A program made the position numbers and the translations under genes. Below are positions 19,681-28,646 of a stretch of DNA of 64,000 nt, in pieces; the stretch's first letter is position 1, and every line of letters starts with the position of its first letter. Origin of the DNA: Sunxiuqinia rutila (GTDB lineage: Bacteria > Bacteroidota > Bacteroidia > Bacteroidales > Prolixibacteraceae); assembly GCF_050589705.1 (NCBI RefSeq), contig NZ_JBNGOT010000014.1, positions 67,033 through 131,032 of the forward strand. Reading direction: 5' to 3'. Under the pieces are notes generated by a model that saw nothing but the letters and a program-made list of their open reading frames with translations, ran no database searches and was not told the DNA's origin.

Positions 19681-20733
19681 ATGAAAAAACGACTACTCCT
19701 TGTAGCGCTTGTGCTCGGTTCTTTATCGGGTAAACTTTGGGCTCAAGTGAATTACCTGGAAGAATCTGATGCTGATTTTCAAAAACGAATGGAATGGTTT
19801 ACCAATGCCAAATATGGCATGTTCATACATTTTGGCTTGTACAGTCAGCTTGGGGGAATTTATGATGGAAAAACAGTTAAGGGCTATGCCGAATGGATTC
19901 AATCATCGGCTGATATTTCACGGGAAGAGTATGCCCGGTTAATTGATACCTGGAATCCACAGCATTTTGACGCGGATAAAATAGCACGTTTAGCTAAAAA
20001 GGCCGGCATGAAATACTTGGTGATTACCACAAAACACCATGAAGGTTTTTGCTTGTGGGATTCTGAGTATACCGATTTTGATATTGCCAGTTCTCCCATG
20101 AAAGGACGTGATTTGATTCAGGAACTATCTGATGCCTGTAAAAAGCAAGGAATCAAGTTCGGAACGTACTACAGTATTATTGATTGGCATCACCCTTCGC
20201 AACATCGCAATGATTCAGGAAAAGATGGATGGAATCGTTGGGGCCAGGTGGCTATGATTCCTGAAAAAAAGCAAGAATACATCGCTTATATGAAAAATCA
20301 AATCCGTGAATTGGTTGAAAAGTATGATACCGAGATTTTGTGGTTTGATGGCGATTGGGTGAATTGGTGGGATATGGAAACTGGCGAGGACTTGTACCAA
20401 TACATTCGTGCGTTGAAACCATCGATCATTATCAATAACCGAGTGGCCAAACGAGCTCAGTTTAAACGAGACTTTGGAACACCGGAGCAGGAACATCCTG
20501 GAGATGTACTGGATCACTACTGGGAGGCATGCTATACCATGAATGATTCATGGGGATTTAAAAAAGAGGATCATAACTGGAAAAGCGCTGATAAAGTTTA
20601 TAACCAGCTCAAGGAAATTAATGAAAGAGGAGGAAATCTCTTGCTAAACATTGGGCCCGATGGGGAAGGTAATGTCCCTGAAGAAAGTGTTCAAATCCTA
20701 AAAGAAGTAGGAAAGAAACTAAAGAAGAAATAG
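19681..20733 (+). CDS. GH29 alpha-L-fucosidase, short form
   Basis: The enzyme hydrolyses terminal alpha-L-fucose by a retaining mechanism. It has a signal peptide ending LWAQ (about residue 22), followed by the GH29 start WFTNAKYGMFIHFGLYSQLG. Further motifs are YLVITTKHHEGFCLWDSEYT, the nucleophile Asp223 in ILWFDGDW, a TPEQEHPG segment (about 267-274) that in many GH29 enzymes supplies the acid/base, and LLLNIGPDGEGNVP near the end. At 350 residues it contains just the catalytic barrel and lacks the C-terminal beta-sandwich of common 450-500 residue forms. It follows the HTCS gene by 161 bp and is convergent with the AraC gene; a terminator lies between them. Confidence 0.93.
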   Translation: MKKRLLLVALVLGSLSGKLWAQVNYLEESDADFQKRMEWFTNAKYGMFIHFGLYSQLGGIYDGKTVKGYAEWIQSSADISREEYARLIDTWNPQHFDADKIARLAKKAGMKYLVITTKHHEGFCLWDSEYTDFDIASSPMKGRDLIQELSDACKKQGIKFGTYYSIIDWHHPSQHRNDSGKDGWNRWGQVAMIPEKKQEYIAYMKNQIRELVEKYDTEILWFDGDWVNWWDMETGEDLYQYIRALKPSIIINNRVAKRAQFKRDFGTPEQEHPGDVLDHYWEACYTMNDSWGFKKEDHNWKSADKVYNQLKEINERGGNLLLNIGPDGEGNVPEESVQILKEVGKKLKKK

Positions 20734-20797
20734 TCCTTGAGCTTATTCGGCAAAGGGATTTCCGTTATGAATTAGGATGAATTCTAACGGGACATGA

Positions 20798-20859
20798 GTC
20801 TGTTTAAGAATGGAAAACTTACGCTTGTTTTTCTTCCTCAAACAGACTTTTCTTTTTTT
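20798..20859 (+). terminator. Intrinsic terminator overlapping the convergent araC-like gene end
   Basis: Arms 20798-20810 and 20835-20847 form a 13-bp stem around a 24-nt loop (two G-U pairs in the minus-strand RNA). On the plus strand a T-rich run follows to 20859. The right arm lies inside the last codons of the minus-strand AraC-type gene, so one element may terminate GH29 transcription and also structure the end of the regulator mRNA. Confidence 0.65.
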
Positions 20860-21706
20860 GATAATTGCCGGGAGTTAGCCCGATTATTTTTTTGAATTGC
20901 CGATTAAAATAGGACAGGTTATTGTACCCACATCGGAAACAAATTTCAGAAATCGAAAGATTCCCTTCAATTAAAAGCTTGCAGGCAAAACCTACCCGCA
21001 CTTCATTGATAAATTCACTGACCGATTTTCGTGTCTTTTGACGAAAGAAACGACACAAGGATGCCGGAGTCATATTGGCAAGCAGAGCGAGCTCTTCCAG
21101 TTTAATTTCTTTTTCAAAATTGGTGAGGATATAATCATAGATTTTGTCAATTCGCTTGGAATGGTGTTTCTGGTAATGATCGGCAAATGGAATACCTGAT
21201 AGAATGTTATGGTTTTCCACTTGAGCTAGTTTGTGTAGCATTGTGAGCAAGTGTGTAAGTCGGTCAAAAGGCTGCAGGTCGATCATTTTTCGGAGCTTCC
21301 GTTTTACCGGATGTCCCTCGGGTAAATGGTAACTGATTCCGCGAGGAGAAAGCTCCAAAAGCTTTTTTATAGGAGCCATCTCAGGCAATTCCCAAAGATC
21401 TGGCCCTAAAAAGTCTTGTCCAAAATGCAGTACAATCGCACTCACTTTCTTTTTTGAGTTGTGGTCGAAGTAGCTGTCATCACTCTTCCAAACATGGGGT
21501 AATCCAACTCCCAAAAGCACCAAATCTCCACTACCAAAGCGCGATATGTCATCACCAATAAAACGGGTTCCTTCCCCTTGAATAATATACACGAGCTCCA
21601 ATTCAGAGTGATAGTGCCAATGGTCGTAAAAGGCAGTACGGGTATCTTTCCGAATTGAAATGGATTGATGAACCTGTTTGGTCAGTTTAAAATATTGTGC
21701 CTGCAT
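20819..21706 (-). CDS. AraC-family transcriptional regulator with cupin sensor domain
   Basis: This is a 295-residue DNA-binding regulator. The N-terminal half is a cupin-like sugar-sensing fold (HWHYHSELELVYIIQGEGTR, FGSGDLVLLGVGLPHVW). The C-terminal 100 residues are the AraC double helix-turn-helix, seen in KLEELALLANMTPASLCRFF, ISEICFRCGYNNLSYFNRQF and KKIIGLTPGNY. It is divergent from the plus-strand GH2/acid-sugar cluster starting at 21958, with a candidate operator between them, so it probably controls that cluster. An upstream minus-strand TAAATTTG at 21754-21747 fits the -7 consensus for its own promoter. The effector is unknown. Confidence 0.92.
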   Translation of the reverse strand: MQAQYFKLTKQVHQSISIRKDTRTAFYDHWHYHSELELVYIIQGEGTRFIGDDISRFGSGDLVLLGVGLPHVWKSDDSYFDHNSKKKVSAIVLHFGQDFLGPDLWELPEMAPIKKLLELSPRGISYHLPEGHPVKRKLRKMIDLQPFDRLTHLLTMLHKLAQVENHNILSGIPFADHYQKHHSKRIDKIYDYILTNFEKEIKLEELALLANMTPASLCRFFRQKTRKSVSEFINEVRVGFACKLLIEGNLSISEICFRCGYNNLSYFNRQFKKIIGLTPGNYQKKKSLFEEEKQA

Positions 21707-21746
21707 AAAATGTCATTTAGTGATAATACCGAATCACAAATTGAAG

Positions 21747-21754
21747 CAAATTTA
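21747..21754 (-). promoter_or_regulatory. Candidate -7 box of the AraC-type gene
   Basis: On the minus strand positions 21754-21747 read TAAATTTG, an exact TAnnTTTG match about 40 nt upstream of the start codon at 21706. No clear -33 TTTG is seen at the expected distance. Confidence 0.35.
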
Positions 21755-21820
21755 CTGGATTTATTGATCTGTTGAAAATATAGTTCAAGTTACAGGTAAA
21801 ATGATTCAACTACTTTAAAG

Positions 21821-21848
21821 CTGAACAGTGTAATTTTGAACTGTGCAG
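21821..21848 (+). promoter_or_regulatory. Inverted repeat flanking a -7 box; candidate operator/promoter
   Basis: CTGAACAGT (21821-21829) and ACTGTGCAG (21840-21848) are inverted half-sites matching at 8 of 9 positions, separated by 10 bp, one helical turn. The spacer contains TAATTTTG (21831-21838), an exact TAnnTTTG -7 box. A regulator binding the half-sites would sit on the promoter. The leader to the GH2 ATG at 21958 would be about 110 nt. Confidence 0.45.
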
Positions 21849-21957
21849 GAAAGGCTTATTTCCATTCATTAAAAAGGGCTATGAGACTTTCTCTTCGAAT
21901 CTCTATTTGAAAAGTATATTGAAATGATTACTACTACAACTAATAATATAGAATGAG

Positions 21958-24885
21958 ATGAAGAATCTACACTTTTTAATTTGTTTATTCATGTTCTTAC
22001 TAATTGCTCCGTCGGGTTACGGACAATTAGCTGTTGTTCCTCGAAACTCCTCGGTAAGTCCTGTGAAAGTTGACTTGAACGGGCGATGGAATTTTAATGA
22101 TTCCTTTTCCGGCAAGCTTGCTGAGGTGGGCAATCGAGCAAAAAGATGGCCTCAGATTGAAGTCCCTGGAGAATGGACCATGCAGGGATTTGAGGTAGAA
22201 CCTGGAAAGGCGGGAGTTTATTCCCGATCTTTTGCTGTTCCAAAGACATGGACAAACTGCAAGATCTTTTTACGTTGCGATGCCGTTTTTAGCAAGGCTG
22301 ATTTATTTGTTAATGGGCAAAGTGCAGGTTCCCATACCGGCCCGATGGTTGCGTTTGAAAAAGAGGTTAGTTCTTTGCTCAAGCGTGGAAAGGAAAATCG
22401 CCTGACAATTGCTGTTACAGCAGAAACAATGGCTGATACCTTGATGTCGGGAACGCAATATGCTGCCCATCAACTGGGAGGAATTCTACGAAAGATTTAC
22501 TTGTATGTCGTTCCTGAAGTATACCTTGCCGACTTGGTTGTAACCACTCCTTTGGATCAAAATTATGAGCATGCTGATTTAGCAATTAATGCAACATTAA
22601 AAAATGCTGTTGCTGCTGAACGTGCTGAGGTAAGTGTTCGTCTGTTTGCTCCAAATGGGCAGCCAATAGATCTAGCAAACTCTCGTAAAACATTCAAGTC
22701 GAATGGTGAAAAGGAGTTGCCAATCAGCCTTTCATTTTCGGTAGCTAAGCCTAAAAAATGGGATGCTGAACATCCAAACTTATATCGCCTTGAGCTCGAT
22801 GTTTTAACTGATGCTGGAAATGAAACCATCGAGAAGAAAATTGGCTTTCGACAGATTGAGGTCGTTGGCAATCAGCTTTTCGTGAACGGAACTCCGATTA
22901 AAATGAAGGGGGTGAATCGCCACGAAGTTCATCCATTGCGAGGAAGGAGTTTAACTCCTGAGCTTTGGAAGCAGGATGCTGAATTGTTTAAGCAGGGAAA
23001 TGTCAACTACATCAGGACTTCCCATTATCCGCCAGCTGAAGAGTTTATCGCTTTGTGTGATAGTCTTGGCTTGTATGTGGAACTGGAGAACCCAATTTGC
23101 TGGGTGGGCCATGGAGCTAATGAGCATTGGAAAACAAATGACCCTAAGGATCCAACCATGTACCGCTATTTTGAGCAAATTGCTCGTGCTGATCTGGCTT
23201 TCTTTCGGAATCATCCAAGTATTCTGATTTGGTCGATGGCTAATGAATCCATGTGGACTGAGAATTGGTCGCGCTTAGCCGACTTTTATGCGCAGCAAGA
23301 CCCGACCCGACCTGCTACCTTTCATGATCAGGCTTACGGCGGATTTAACAACTACGGTAGTACGAAAATGCCAGTGGCCAACATGCATTACCCGGGGCCT
23401 AATGGACCTCAGGTGGTGGAGGACTTTAAGCGTCCGATATTGTTTGGCGAATATGCTCACCTGAATACCTATAACCGGGAAGAAATCGTTACTGACCCTG
23501 GCGTGCGTGATGCCTGGGGACGCGGATTCCGAAAAATGTGGGAAGGTATGTATAAAAGCCGGGGATGCCTCGGTGGTGCTATCTGGTCAGGAATTGACGA
23601 TGTCTTTTATTTGCCTGACGGACGTGCTGTTGGTTATGGCGAGTGGGGGCCAATTGATGGCTGGCGACGCGAAAAGCCTGAATACTATCATATGAAAAAG
23701 AGCTATTCTCCGGTAAAAATACATAATCAGCATGTTGAAGTTCCTGAAAAAGGACAGCCTATTCGTCTTCAAATAGAGAATCGCTTTGATTTTACAAACT
23801 TGAGTGAGTGCCGTATTTCCTGGCAAGTTGGAAATAAGTTGGGTACGGTAAGTATGGATTTACCTCCACAAAAAACAGGCATCTTGGATATTTGGCCCAC
23901 AAACACGCAGTTGGATGGGGAAATTATGACAGTTCGTGTGGTCTCTCCTCAGAATATTGAAGTAGAAGCCTGTGCTATCGAAATAGGCCAGGTAAAACGC
24001 GATGATTTTCCCTTCCAAAAAGTGTCAGCTCGCCGGTTAGCAGTGTCTCAGGAGGATGATCGTCTGCAAATAGTCGGAGACGGATTTGAGTGGGAGTTTG
24101 GCTTGAAAGAAGGAGTGATTAATGGTGCTCAAATCAATCATGAAAAAGTTCTCAATGGCGGAGCCGAACTGATGATGCTCGAGTTAAGAACAGGCCCTTG
24201 CAATACGGAACACAGCCTCGAAATTCCTCTTCATAATTCGCTTTGTACCGGGAAAAAGGTACAGGATGTTAGCTGGGAGCAAGTAAACGATACCGTAAAA
24301 GTTAAAGTTTTGCTTAACTACACGATGGCCGAAGGGCAGATTAACTACGCGTTTACAGCCGGGGGGGATGTGGTGGTCGATTACCAGATGAAGGCAACGA
24401 TCAAAATGAATCCACGTCAATGGGGATTGGTTTTCTCAGTTCCTGAAAGTTCGAAGAATTTGCAGTGGTATCGGAAAGGACTTTGGAGTTGGTATCCTGA
24501 GAATCATATTGGACGTACGAATGGTGAAGCGGTGCCTTTTGGCGACAAAGCTTTCCGAATTGAATCGTTTGGGCAAAAGCCTGTCAATGATTGGCGTTTT
24601 GATGCCATTTCGTTGGGAACAAATGATTTTAGAGCAACGCGTGAGAATATTTACTGGGCTGCTTTATCCAATGCCGATGGTTATGGGGTAACGGTTGTTG
24701 GCGATGGCCAACAGGCTTTCAGAGCTTTTGTCGATGCTAATGAAAACATCAGCTTCTTGGTGGCTGGTTATTCAACCGGCGGAGGCGACATGTTTTTTAG
24801 CGGGCATTATAATGATGAGCGTAAACCTTTGGAAGAAGGAAGTGTGATCAAATCCTTCGTAAAACTGCAATTGGTGAAAAAGTAA
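21958..24885 (+). CDS. GH2-family glycoside hydrolase (beta-galactosidase-like), copy 1
   Basis: This exported GH2 enzyme of 975 residues has a signal peptide ending SGYGQ. It contains the jelly-roll domain (KVDLNGRWNFNDSF, VPGEWTMQGFEV, ADLFVNGQSAGSHTGPM), the beta-sandwich (KKWDAEHPNLYRLELDVL), and the barrel motifs GFRQIEVVGNQLFVNGTPIK and MKGVNRHEVHPLRGRSL. The acid/base is Glu430 in WSMANES and the nucleophile Glu498 in ILFGEYAHLNTYN, which resembles the EYAHAMGN of beta-galactosidases. A C-terminal domain after about residue 700 resembles the beta-galactosidase small-chain sandwich (MNPRQWGLVFSVPES). Galactosidase activity is plausible but unproven. It heads a run of same-strand genes and is followed 79 bp later by a paralogue. 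Confidence 0.92.
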   Translation: MKNLHFLICLFMFLLIAPSGYGQLAVVPRNSSVSPVKVDLNGRWNFNDSFSGKLAEVGNRAKRWPQIEVPGEWTMQGFEVEPGKAGVYSRSFAVPKTWTNCKIFLRCDAVFSKADLFVNGQSAGSHTGPMVAFEKEVSSLLKRGKENRLTIAVTAETMADTLMSGTQYAAHQLGGILRKIYLYVVPEVYLADLVVTTPLDQNYEHADLAINATLKNAVAAERAEVSVRLFAPNGQPIDLANSRKTFKSNGEKELPISLSFSVAKPKKWDAEHPNLYRLELDVLTDAGNETIEKKIGFRQIEVVGNQLFVNGTPIKMKGVNRHEVHPLRGRSLTPELWKQDAELFKQGNVNYIRTSHYPPAEEFIALCDSLGLYVELENPICWVGHGANEHWKTNDPKDPTMYRYFEQIARADLAFFRNHPSILIWSMANESMWTENWSRLADFYAQQDPTRPATFHDQAYGGFNNYGSTKMPVANMHYPGPNGPQVVEDFKRPILFGEYAHLNTYNREEIVTDPGVRDAWGRGFRKMWEGMYKSRGCLGGAIWSGIDDVFYLPDGRAVGYGEWGPIDGWRREKPEYYHMKKSYSPVKIHNQHVEVPEKGQPIRLQIENRFDFTNLSECRISWQVGNKLGTVSMDLPPQKTGILDIWPTNTQLDGEIMTVRVVSPQNIEVEACAIEIGQVKRDDFPFQKVSARRLAVSQEDDRLQIVGDGFEWEFGLKEGVINGAQINHEKVLNGGAELMMLELRTGPCNTEHSLEIPLHNSLCTGKKVQDVSWEQVNDTVKVKVLLNYTMAEGQINYAFTAGGDVVVDYQMKATIKMNPRQWGLVFSVPESSKNLQWYRKGLWSWYPENHIGRTNGEAVPFGDKAFRIESFGQKPVNDWRFDAISLGTNDFRATRENIYWAALSNADGYGVTVVGDGQQAFRAFVDANENISFLVAGYSTGGGDMFFSGHYNDERKPLEEGSVIKSFVKLQLVKK

Positions 24886-24964
24886 GAAAGGCGCAGACAA
24901 AGGCAAAGGCTCTGTTTTGTAAGGATTGGAAATTTTGAAGAATAAATCTTAAACCTTAAAACGA

Positions 24965-27874
24965 ATGAAGAAACTTAGTTTATTAATGATATTCCTGGTG
25001 TTTGCAGTAAGCATCCAGGCTCAGCTTACTTTTGATCCTCAAAAGTTGGAAACGATCCGTTGGAGCCCCATTCCCGAAAAAGTTAAGGGGATTGATGGGG
25101 TACAACTTGACCTGAATGGAACCTGGAACTTTAATCCAAGTCCAGCAGACTCGTTTTGGAAAAATATAGGTAGCACAAACTGGGAAAATATTGAGGTTCC
25201 GGGCGAATGGGTGATGCAAGGCTTTGAAGTAGATGCCGGAAAGTATGCCGGTTACTATCGGGAGTTTCAGCTTCCTGAATCGTGGAAGAAAGCTCGTATT
25301 AAGCTGAAATGTGAAGCTGTTTACAGTGAATGTACCATTTGGATGAATGGAAAAAAAGTTGGAGGACACTTAGGCGGATTTACCCCTTTTGAGTTGGATG
25401 TTACCGATGCGGTAAAAAAAGGAAATAATACAATTGCGTTGGCTGTTCGTAGCGAAAGTGTGGCCGATAGCCTGTCCTCTGGTTCAAAGTATGCGGTTCA
25501 TCCCTTGGGAGGTATTTCCCGTCCAATTTATTTGATGGCCCTTCCCGAAGTGAATGTAGCATCCTTGCATGTCCGGACAACATTTGATGAGACATACGAA
25601 GATGCTCTTCTTCAAACCCAGCTTTTGTTGTCTAATGAAAGCAACAGAAGTAAAGATGCCGTTCTAAAGTTTGAACTTACCGATCTGTCTGGAAACCACG
25701 TTGCTTTTGAAGGCGACAAGCAACTGTCTGTTTCGCTGGAAGCAGGAACAAAAAAGATTGAAACAAGCGTGAATGTTCGAAAACCGCAGAAATGGGATCC
25801 GGAACATCCCAACCTTTATGTGCTGCATTGTTCACTGTTTGTGGATGGCGTAGAACAAACAAAAGTGTCACGACGATTTGGTTTTCGACAAATTGAAGTT
25901 CGCGAGAACCAGGTTTTTGTAAACAACCATCCGATAAAATTACGCGGTGTCTGTCGGCACGAAGTTGATCCTTTGCGGGGACGTTCGTTGAATGGAAACC
26001 AGTGGTTTGAGGATGTTAAACTGTTTAGAGAAGGAAATGTCAATTACATCCGTACTTCGCACTACCCTCCAAATCAAAAATTGTTGGATGCATGCGATGA
26101 GCTGGGAATGTTTGTTGAGGTGGAAGGCCCATTTTGCTGGGCTGGCAAAAAGCCGGTAAATAATTCAAATTACTTTGAAGCCATCGTGCAGCCCATCCTC
26201 GAAATGGTTGAATTGAATAAGTCGCATCCATCGGTTTTGCATTGGTCAATTGCGAATGAGTCGTATGATTTTGATGAACTTTTTAAAGAAGCCGCTGACT
26301 TAGTAAAGGCTGCTGATCCTTCACGACCTCGTATTTTTAGTCAATACGGACCTGATGGAGATGGCGGATATCTGGAGCTTGCCAATCATCACTATCCAGG
26401 GCCTGGAGGTCCCGATAAATATCGCAACCACAAGCGTCCAATTACTTTTGATGAATACGTACACTTGAATGCCTACAACCGATTTGAGCTGATGACCGAC
26501 CCTGGAATTCGCGATTTCTGGGGAGATATTTTGTATCACATGTGGGAGAAAATGTATGCTGCAAAAGGCGTGCTGGGTGGCGCACTATGGGCTGGTATTG
26601 ATGATACCTTCTTTTTACCATCAGGACATGCTGTTGGCTACGGAACCTGGGGGCCTGTCGATGGCTGGAGAAGGCCAAAACCGGAATATTGGCATATGAA
26701 GAAAATCTATTCACCGGTAAAAATCAAACTTGAAAGTGGACTGAATGATGAGCCCGTGAAGCTTACATTGGAGAATCGCTATTTCTTTTCAAATTTGGAT
26801 GAATGCCGGATTACTTGGAGTAATAATCAAGCCAAAGGACAACTACGAGTTGAGGCAAAGCCTGGCGGATCAGTCGAAGCAACGCTTCCTTTCACATACA
26901 AGGAACTAGGGAAATTGAGGTTGACTGTTTACAAAGACAGTAAAGTGGCCGTTGATGAATATGCTTTTGATTTTTCGATGCCTGAAATGGAGATTGCTAA
27001 AACAAATGAGGATCGTTTTCAGTGGAGCCGAAAGGGAAAACAAAAAATTGCTGAAAGTAAAAAGTTAAAGGTTGAGTTTGGCCCTGAAGGATTCCGTATT
27101 TCAGACTCAAAAGGACACGATGTGTTAAATGATTGGCCAATATTAATGCTGGTTTCTGCCAATAATAAAGGCGATACACAGATGACCAAGGAAACACCGG
27201 ATTATACGCTGTATTCACCCGCTGCATCAAATCGTAGCATTCATTCTGTGGACGTAGAAGAAGGAGAGAAGCAGCTTAAAATTGTTCTGACTGAAGGATA
27301 CGATGAGGCAACAGGAACGATGGAGATCTCTGTTCAGGCTAATGGCTCCATAGCTGTTTCGTACGATTACAGCATGCTGAAAAATGAGAATTTCCGTCAA
27401 TGGGGTGTGGCATTTTCATTGCCTGAAACATTCAATACCCTGAGTTGGGAGAAAAAAGGACTGTGGACCGTTTACCCCGAAGATCATATTGGACGGCTGA
27501 AAGGTGAAGCGAAACTTTTTTACAACGATGAGCGCTGTGGATTAGCAGGCCCTTCGAAAAAGCCTTCCTGGGCTTATCATCAGGATCAAACACGCTATGG
27601 AAGTAACGATTTCCGCTCAACCAAGCGCAATGTATTTCAAGCTGCCTTAGCTGCTAAAGGTGCAAGTACCATTCAGCTAAAATCGGACGGTAGCCAGCAT
27701 GTACGTAGTTGGCTTGAGAATGGCAACATTCATTGGCTGGTGGCGGGGTACGATAATCCGGGGTCAGAACGGTTTCTGCGGGGATTTAGTTCTCATGCAG
27801 CTTTGTACGATATTCCGTTAACCAGAGGCCAGAAGCTAAGAGGACAAATAAAACTATTAATTACTAACGAATAA
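24965..27874 (+). CDS. GH2-family glycoside hydrolase (beta-galactosidase-like), copy 2
   Basis: This 969-residue enzyme is an obvious paralogue of the preceding gene along its full length, with a signal peptide ending SIQAQ. Corresponding motifs are VPGEWVMQGFEVDAGKYAGY, KKWDPEHPNLY-type sandwich (QKWDPEHPNLYVL), GFRQIEVRENQVFVNNHPIK and LRGVCRHEVDPLRGRSL. The acid/base is Glu432 in WSIANES and the nucleophile Glu497 in ITFDEYVHLNAYN. Differences around the active site (NRHEVHP to CRHEVDP, FGEYAHLNT to FDEYVHLNA) and a shorter loop near residues 390-405 suggest a changed specificity after duplication. It ends 5 bp before the RraA-like gene, indicating co-transcription. Confidence 0.92.
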   Translation: MKKLSLLMIFLVFAVSIQAQLTFDPQKLETIRWSPIPEKVKGIDGVQLDLNGTWNFNPSPADSFWKNIGSTNWENIEVPGEWVMQGFEVDAGKYAGYYREFQLPESWKKARIKLKCEAVYSECTIWMNGKKVGGHLGGFTPFELDVTDAVKKGNNTIALAVRSESVADSLSSGSKYAVHPLGGISRPIYLMALPEVNVASLHVRTTFDETYEDALLQTQLLLSNESNRSKDAVLKFELTDLSGNHVAFEGDKQLSVSLEAGTKKIETSVNVRKPQKWDPEHPNLYVLHCSLFVDGVEQTKVSRRFGFRQIEVRENQVFVNNHPIKLRGVCRHEVDPLRGRSLNGNQWFEDVKLFREGNVNYIRTSHYPPNQKLLDACDELGMFVEVEGPFCWAGKKPVNNSNYFEAIVQPILEMVELNKSHPSVLHWSIANESYDFDELFKEAADLVKAADPSRPRIFSQYGPDGDGGYLELANHHYPGPGGPDKYRNHKRPITFDEYVHLNAYNRFELMTDPGIRDFWGDILYHMWEKMYAAKGVLGGALWAGIDDTFFLPSGHAVGYGTWGPVDGWRRPKPEYWHMKKIYSPVKIKLESGLNDEPVKLTLENRYFFSNLDECRITWSNNQAKGQLRVEAKPGGSVEATLPFTYKELGKLRLTVYKDSKVAVDEYAFDFSMPEMEIAKTNEDRFQWSRKGKQKIAESKKLKVEFGPEGFRISDSKGHDVLNDWPILMLVSANNKGDTQMTKETPDYTLYSPAASNRSIHSVDVEEGEKQLKIVLTEGYDEATGTMEISVQANGSIAVSYDYSMLKNENFRQWGVAFSLPETFNTLSWEKKGLWTVYPEDHIGRLKGEAKLFYNDERCGLAGPSKKPSWAYHQDQTRYGSNDFRSTKRNVFQAALAAKGASTIQLKSDGSQHVRSWLENGNIHWLVAGYDNPGSERFLRGFSSHAALYDIPLTRGQKLRGQIKLLITNE

Positions 27875-27879
27875 ATAAG

Positions 27880-28578
27880 ATGACTGCAAACGATTGGAAA
27901 GACGACAAAGAGCTTTTCGGTTTTATCCGTAAGGAACTCTATACCGCTGTAGTTGGCGATATTATGGATAAAATGGGACTTCAGCATCAGTTTTTACCTC
28001 CTCAAATCAGACCGCTGAAAGAGGAGATGTTGCTGGTTGGACGGGCGATGACTGTTTTGGAAGCTGACTGTTTTGAAGAATTGAGCCCCGGATCACAAAA
28101 CCCCTTAATGGATAAACCATTTGGCTTGATGTTGGAAGCCTTGGATGATATCAAGCCGGGCGAGGTTTATATCTGCTCTGGTTCTTCACCTGCCTATGCT
28201 TTAGTTGGCGAACTGATGCTTACCCGCATCAAAATGTGTGGTGGCACTGGAGCTGTTGTCAATGGCTATTCGCGCGATACCAAGGGGATTTATGATGTTG
28301 ATTTACCGGTGTTTTCTTATGGACCCTATTCTCAGGATCAGGCTCCTCGTGGTAAAGTGATTGACTTTCGGGTGTCTATCGAAATGAACGGGGTTCGTAT
28401 CAATCCAGGTGATATTATTGTTGGTGATATTGATGGCGTTTGTGTAGTCCCTCAGTCGGTTGAGAAGGAAGTATTTGCGCGCTCTTTGGAAAAGGCTCGA
28501 GGGGAGAAAACGGTATTAAAAGCCATTCAGGAAGGGATGAGTGCTGTTGAAGCTTGGGACAAATACGGAATCATGTAA
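27880..28578 (+). CDS. RraA-family protein (possible keto-acid aldolase)
   Basis: This 232-residue cytoplasmic protein belongs to the RraA / 4-hydroxy-4-methyl-2-oxoglutarate aldolase superfamily. Diagnostic segments are VVGDIMDKMG near the N-terminus, GGTGAVVNGYSRDTKGI with the conserved Arg132-Asp133 pair that binds substrate and metal in the aldolases, and VNPGD-type INPGDIIVGDIDGVCVVPQS. In this setting (5 bp after a GH2 gene, 68 bp before an acid-sugar dehydratase) a role in cleaving a 2-keto-3-deoxy sugar acid is more likely than RNase E inhibition, but this is inference. No signal peptide is seen. Confidence 0.85.
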   Translation: MTANDWKDDKELFGFIRKELYTAVVGDIMDKMGLQHQFLPPQIRPLKEEMLLVGRAMTVLEADCFEELSPGSQNPLMDKPFGLMLEALDDIKPGEVYICSGSSPAYALVGELMLTRIKMCGGTGAVVNGYSRDTKGIYDVDLPVFSYGPYSQDQAPRGKVIDFRVSIEMNGVRINPGDIIVGDIDGVCVVPQSVEKEVFARSLEKARGEKTVLKAIQEGMSAVEAWDKYGIM

Positions 28579-28646
28579 GGCAATGTATAAATAAGAAATA
28601 GCCATGATTGACGGATTTTAAGATCATGGCGCTAACGATAGAATGA

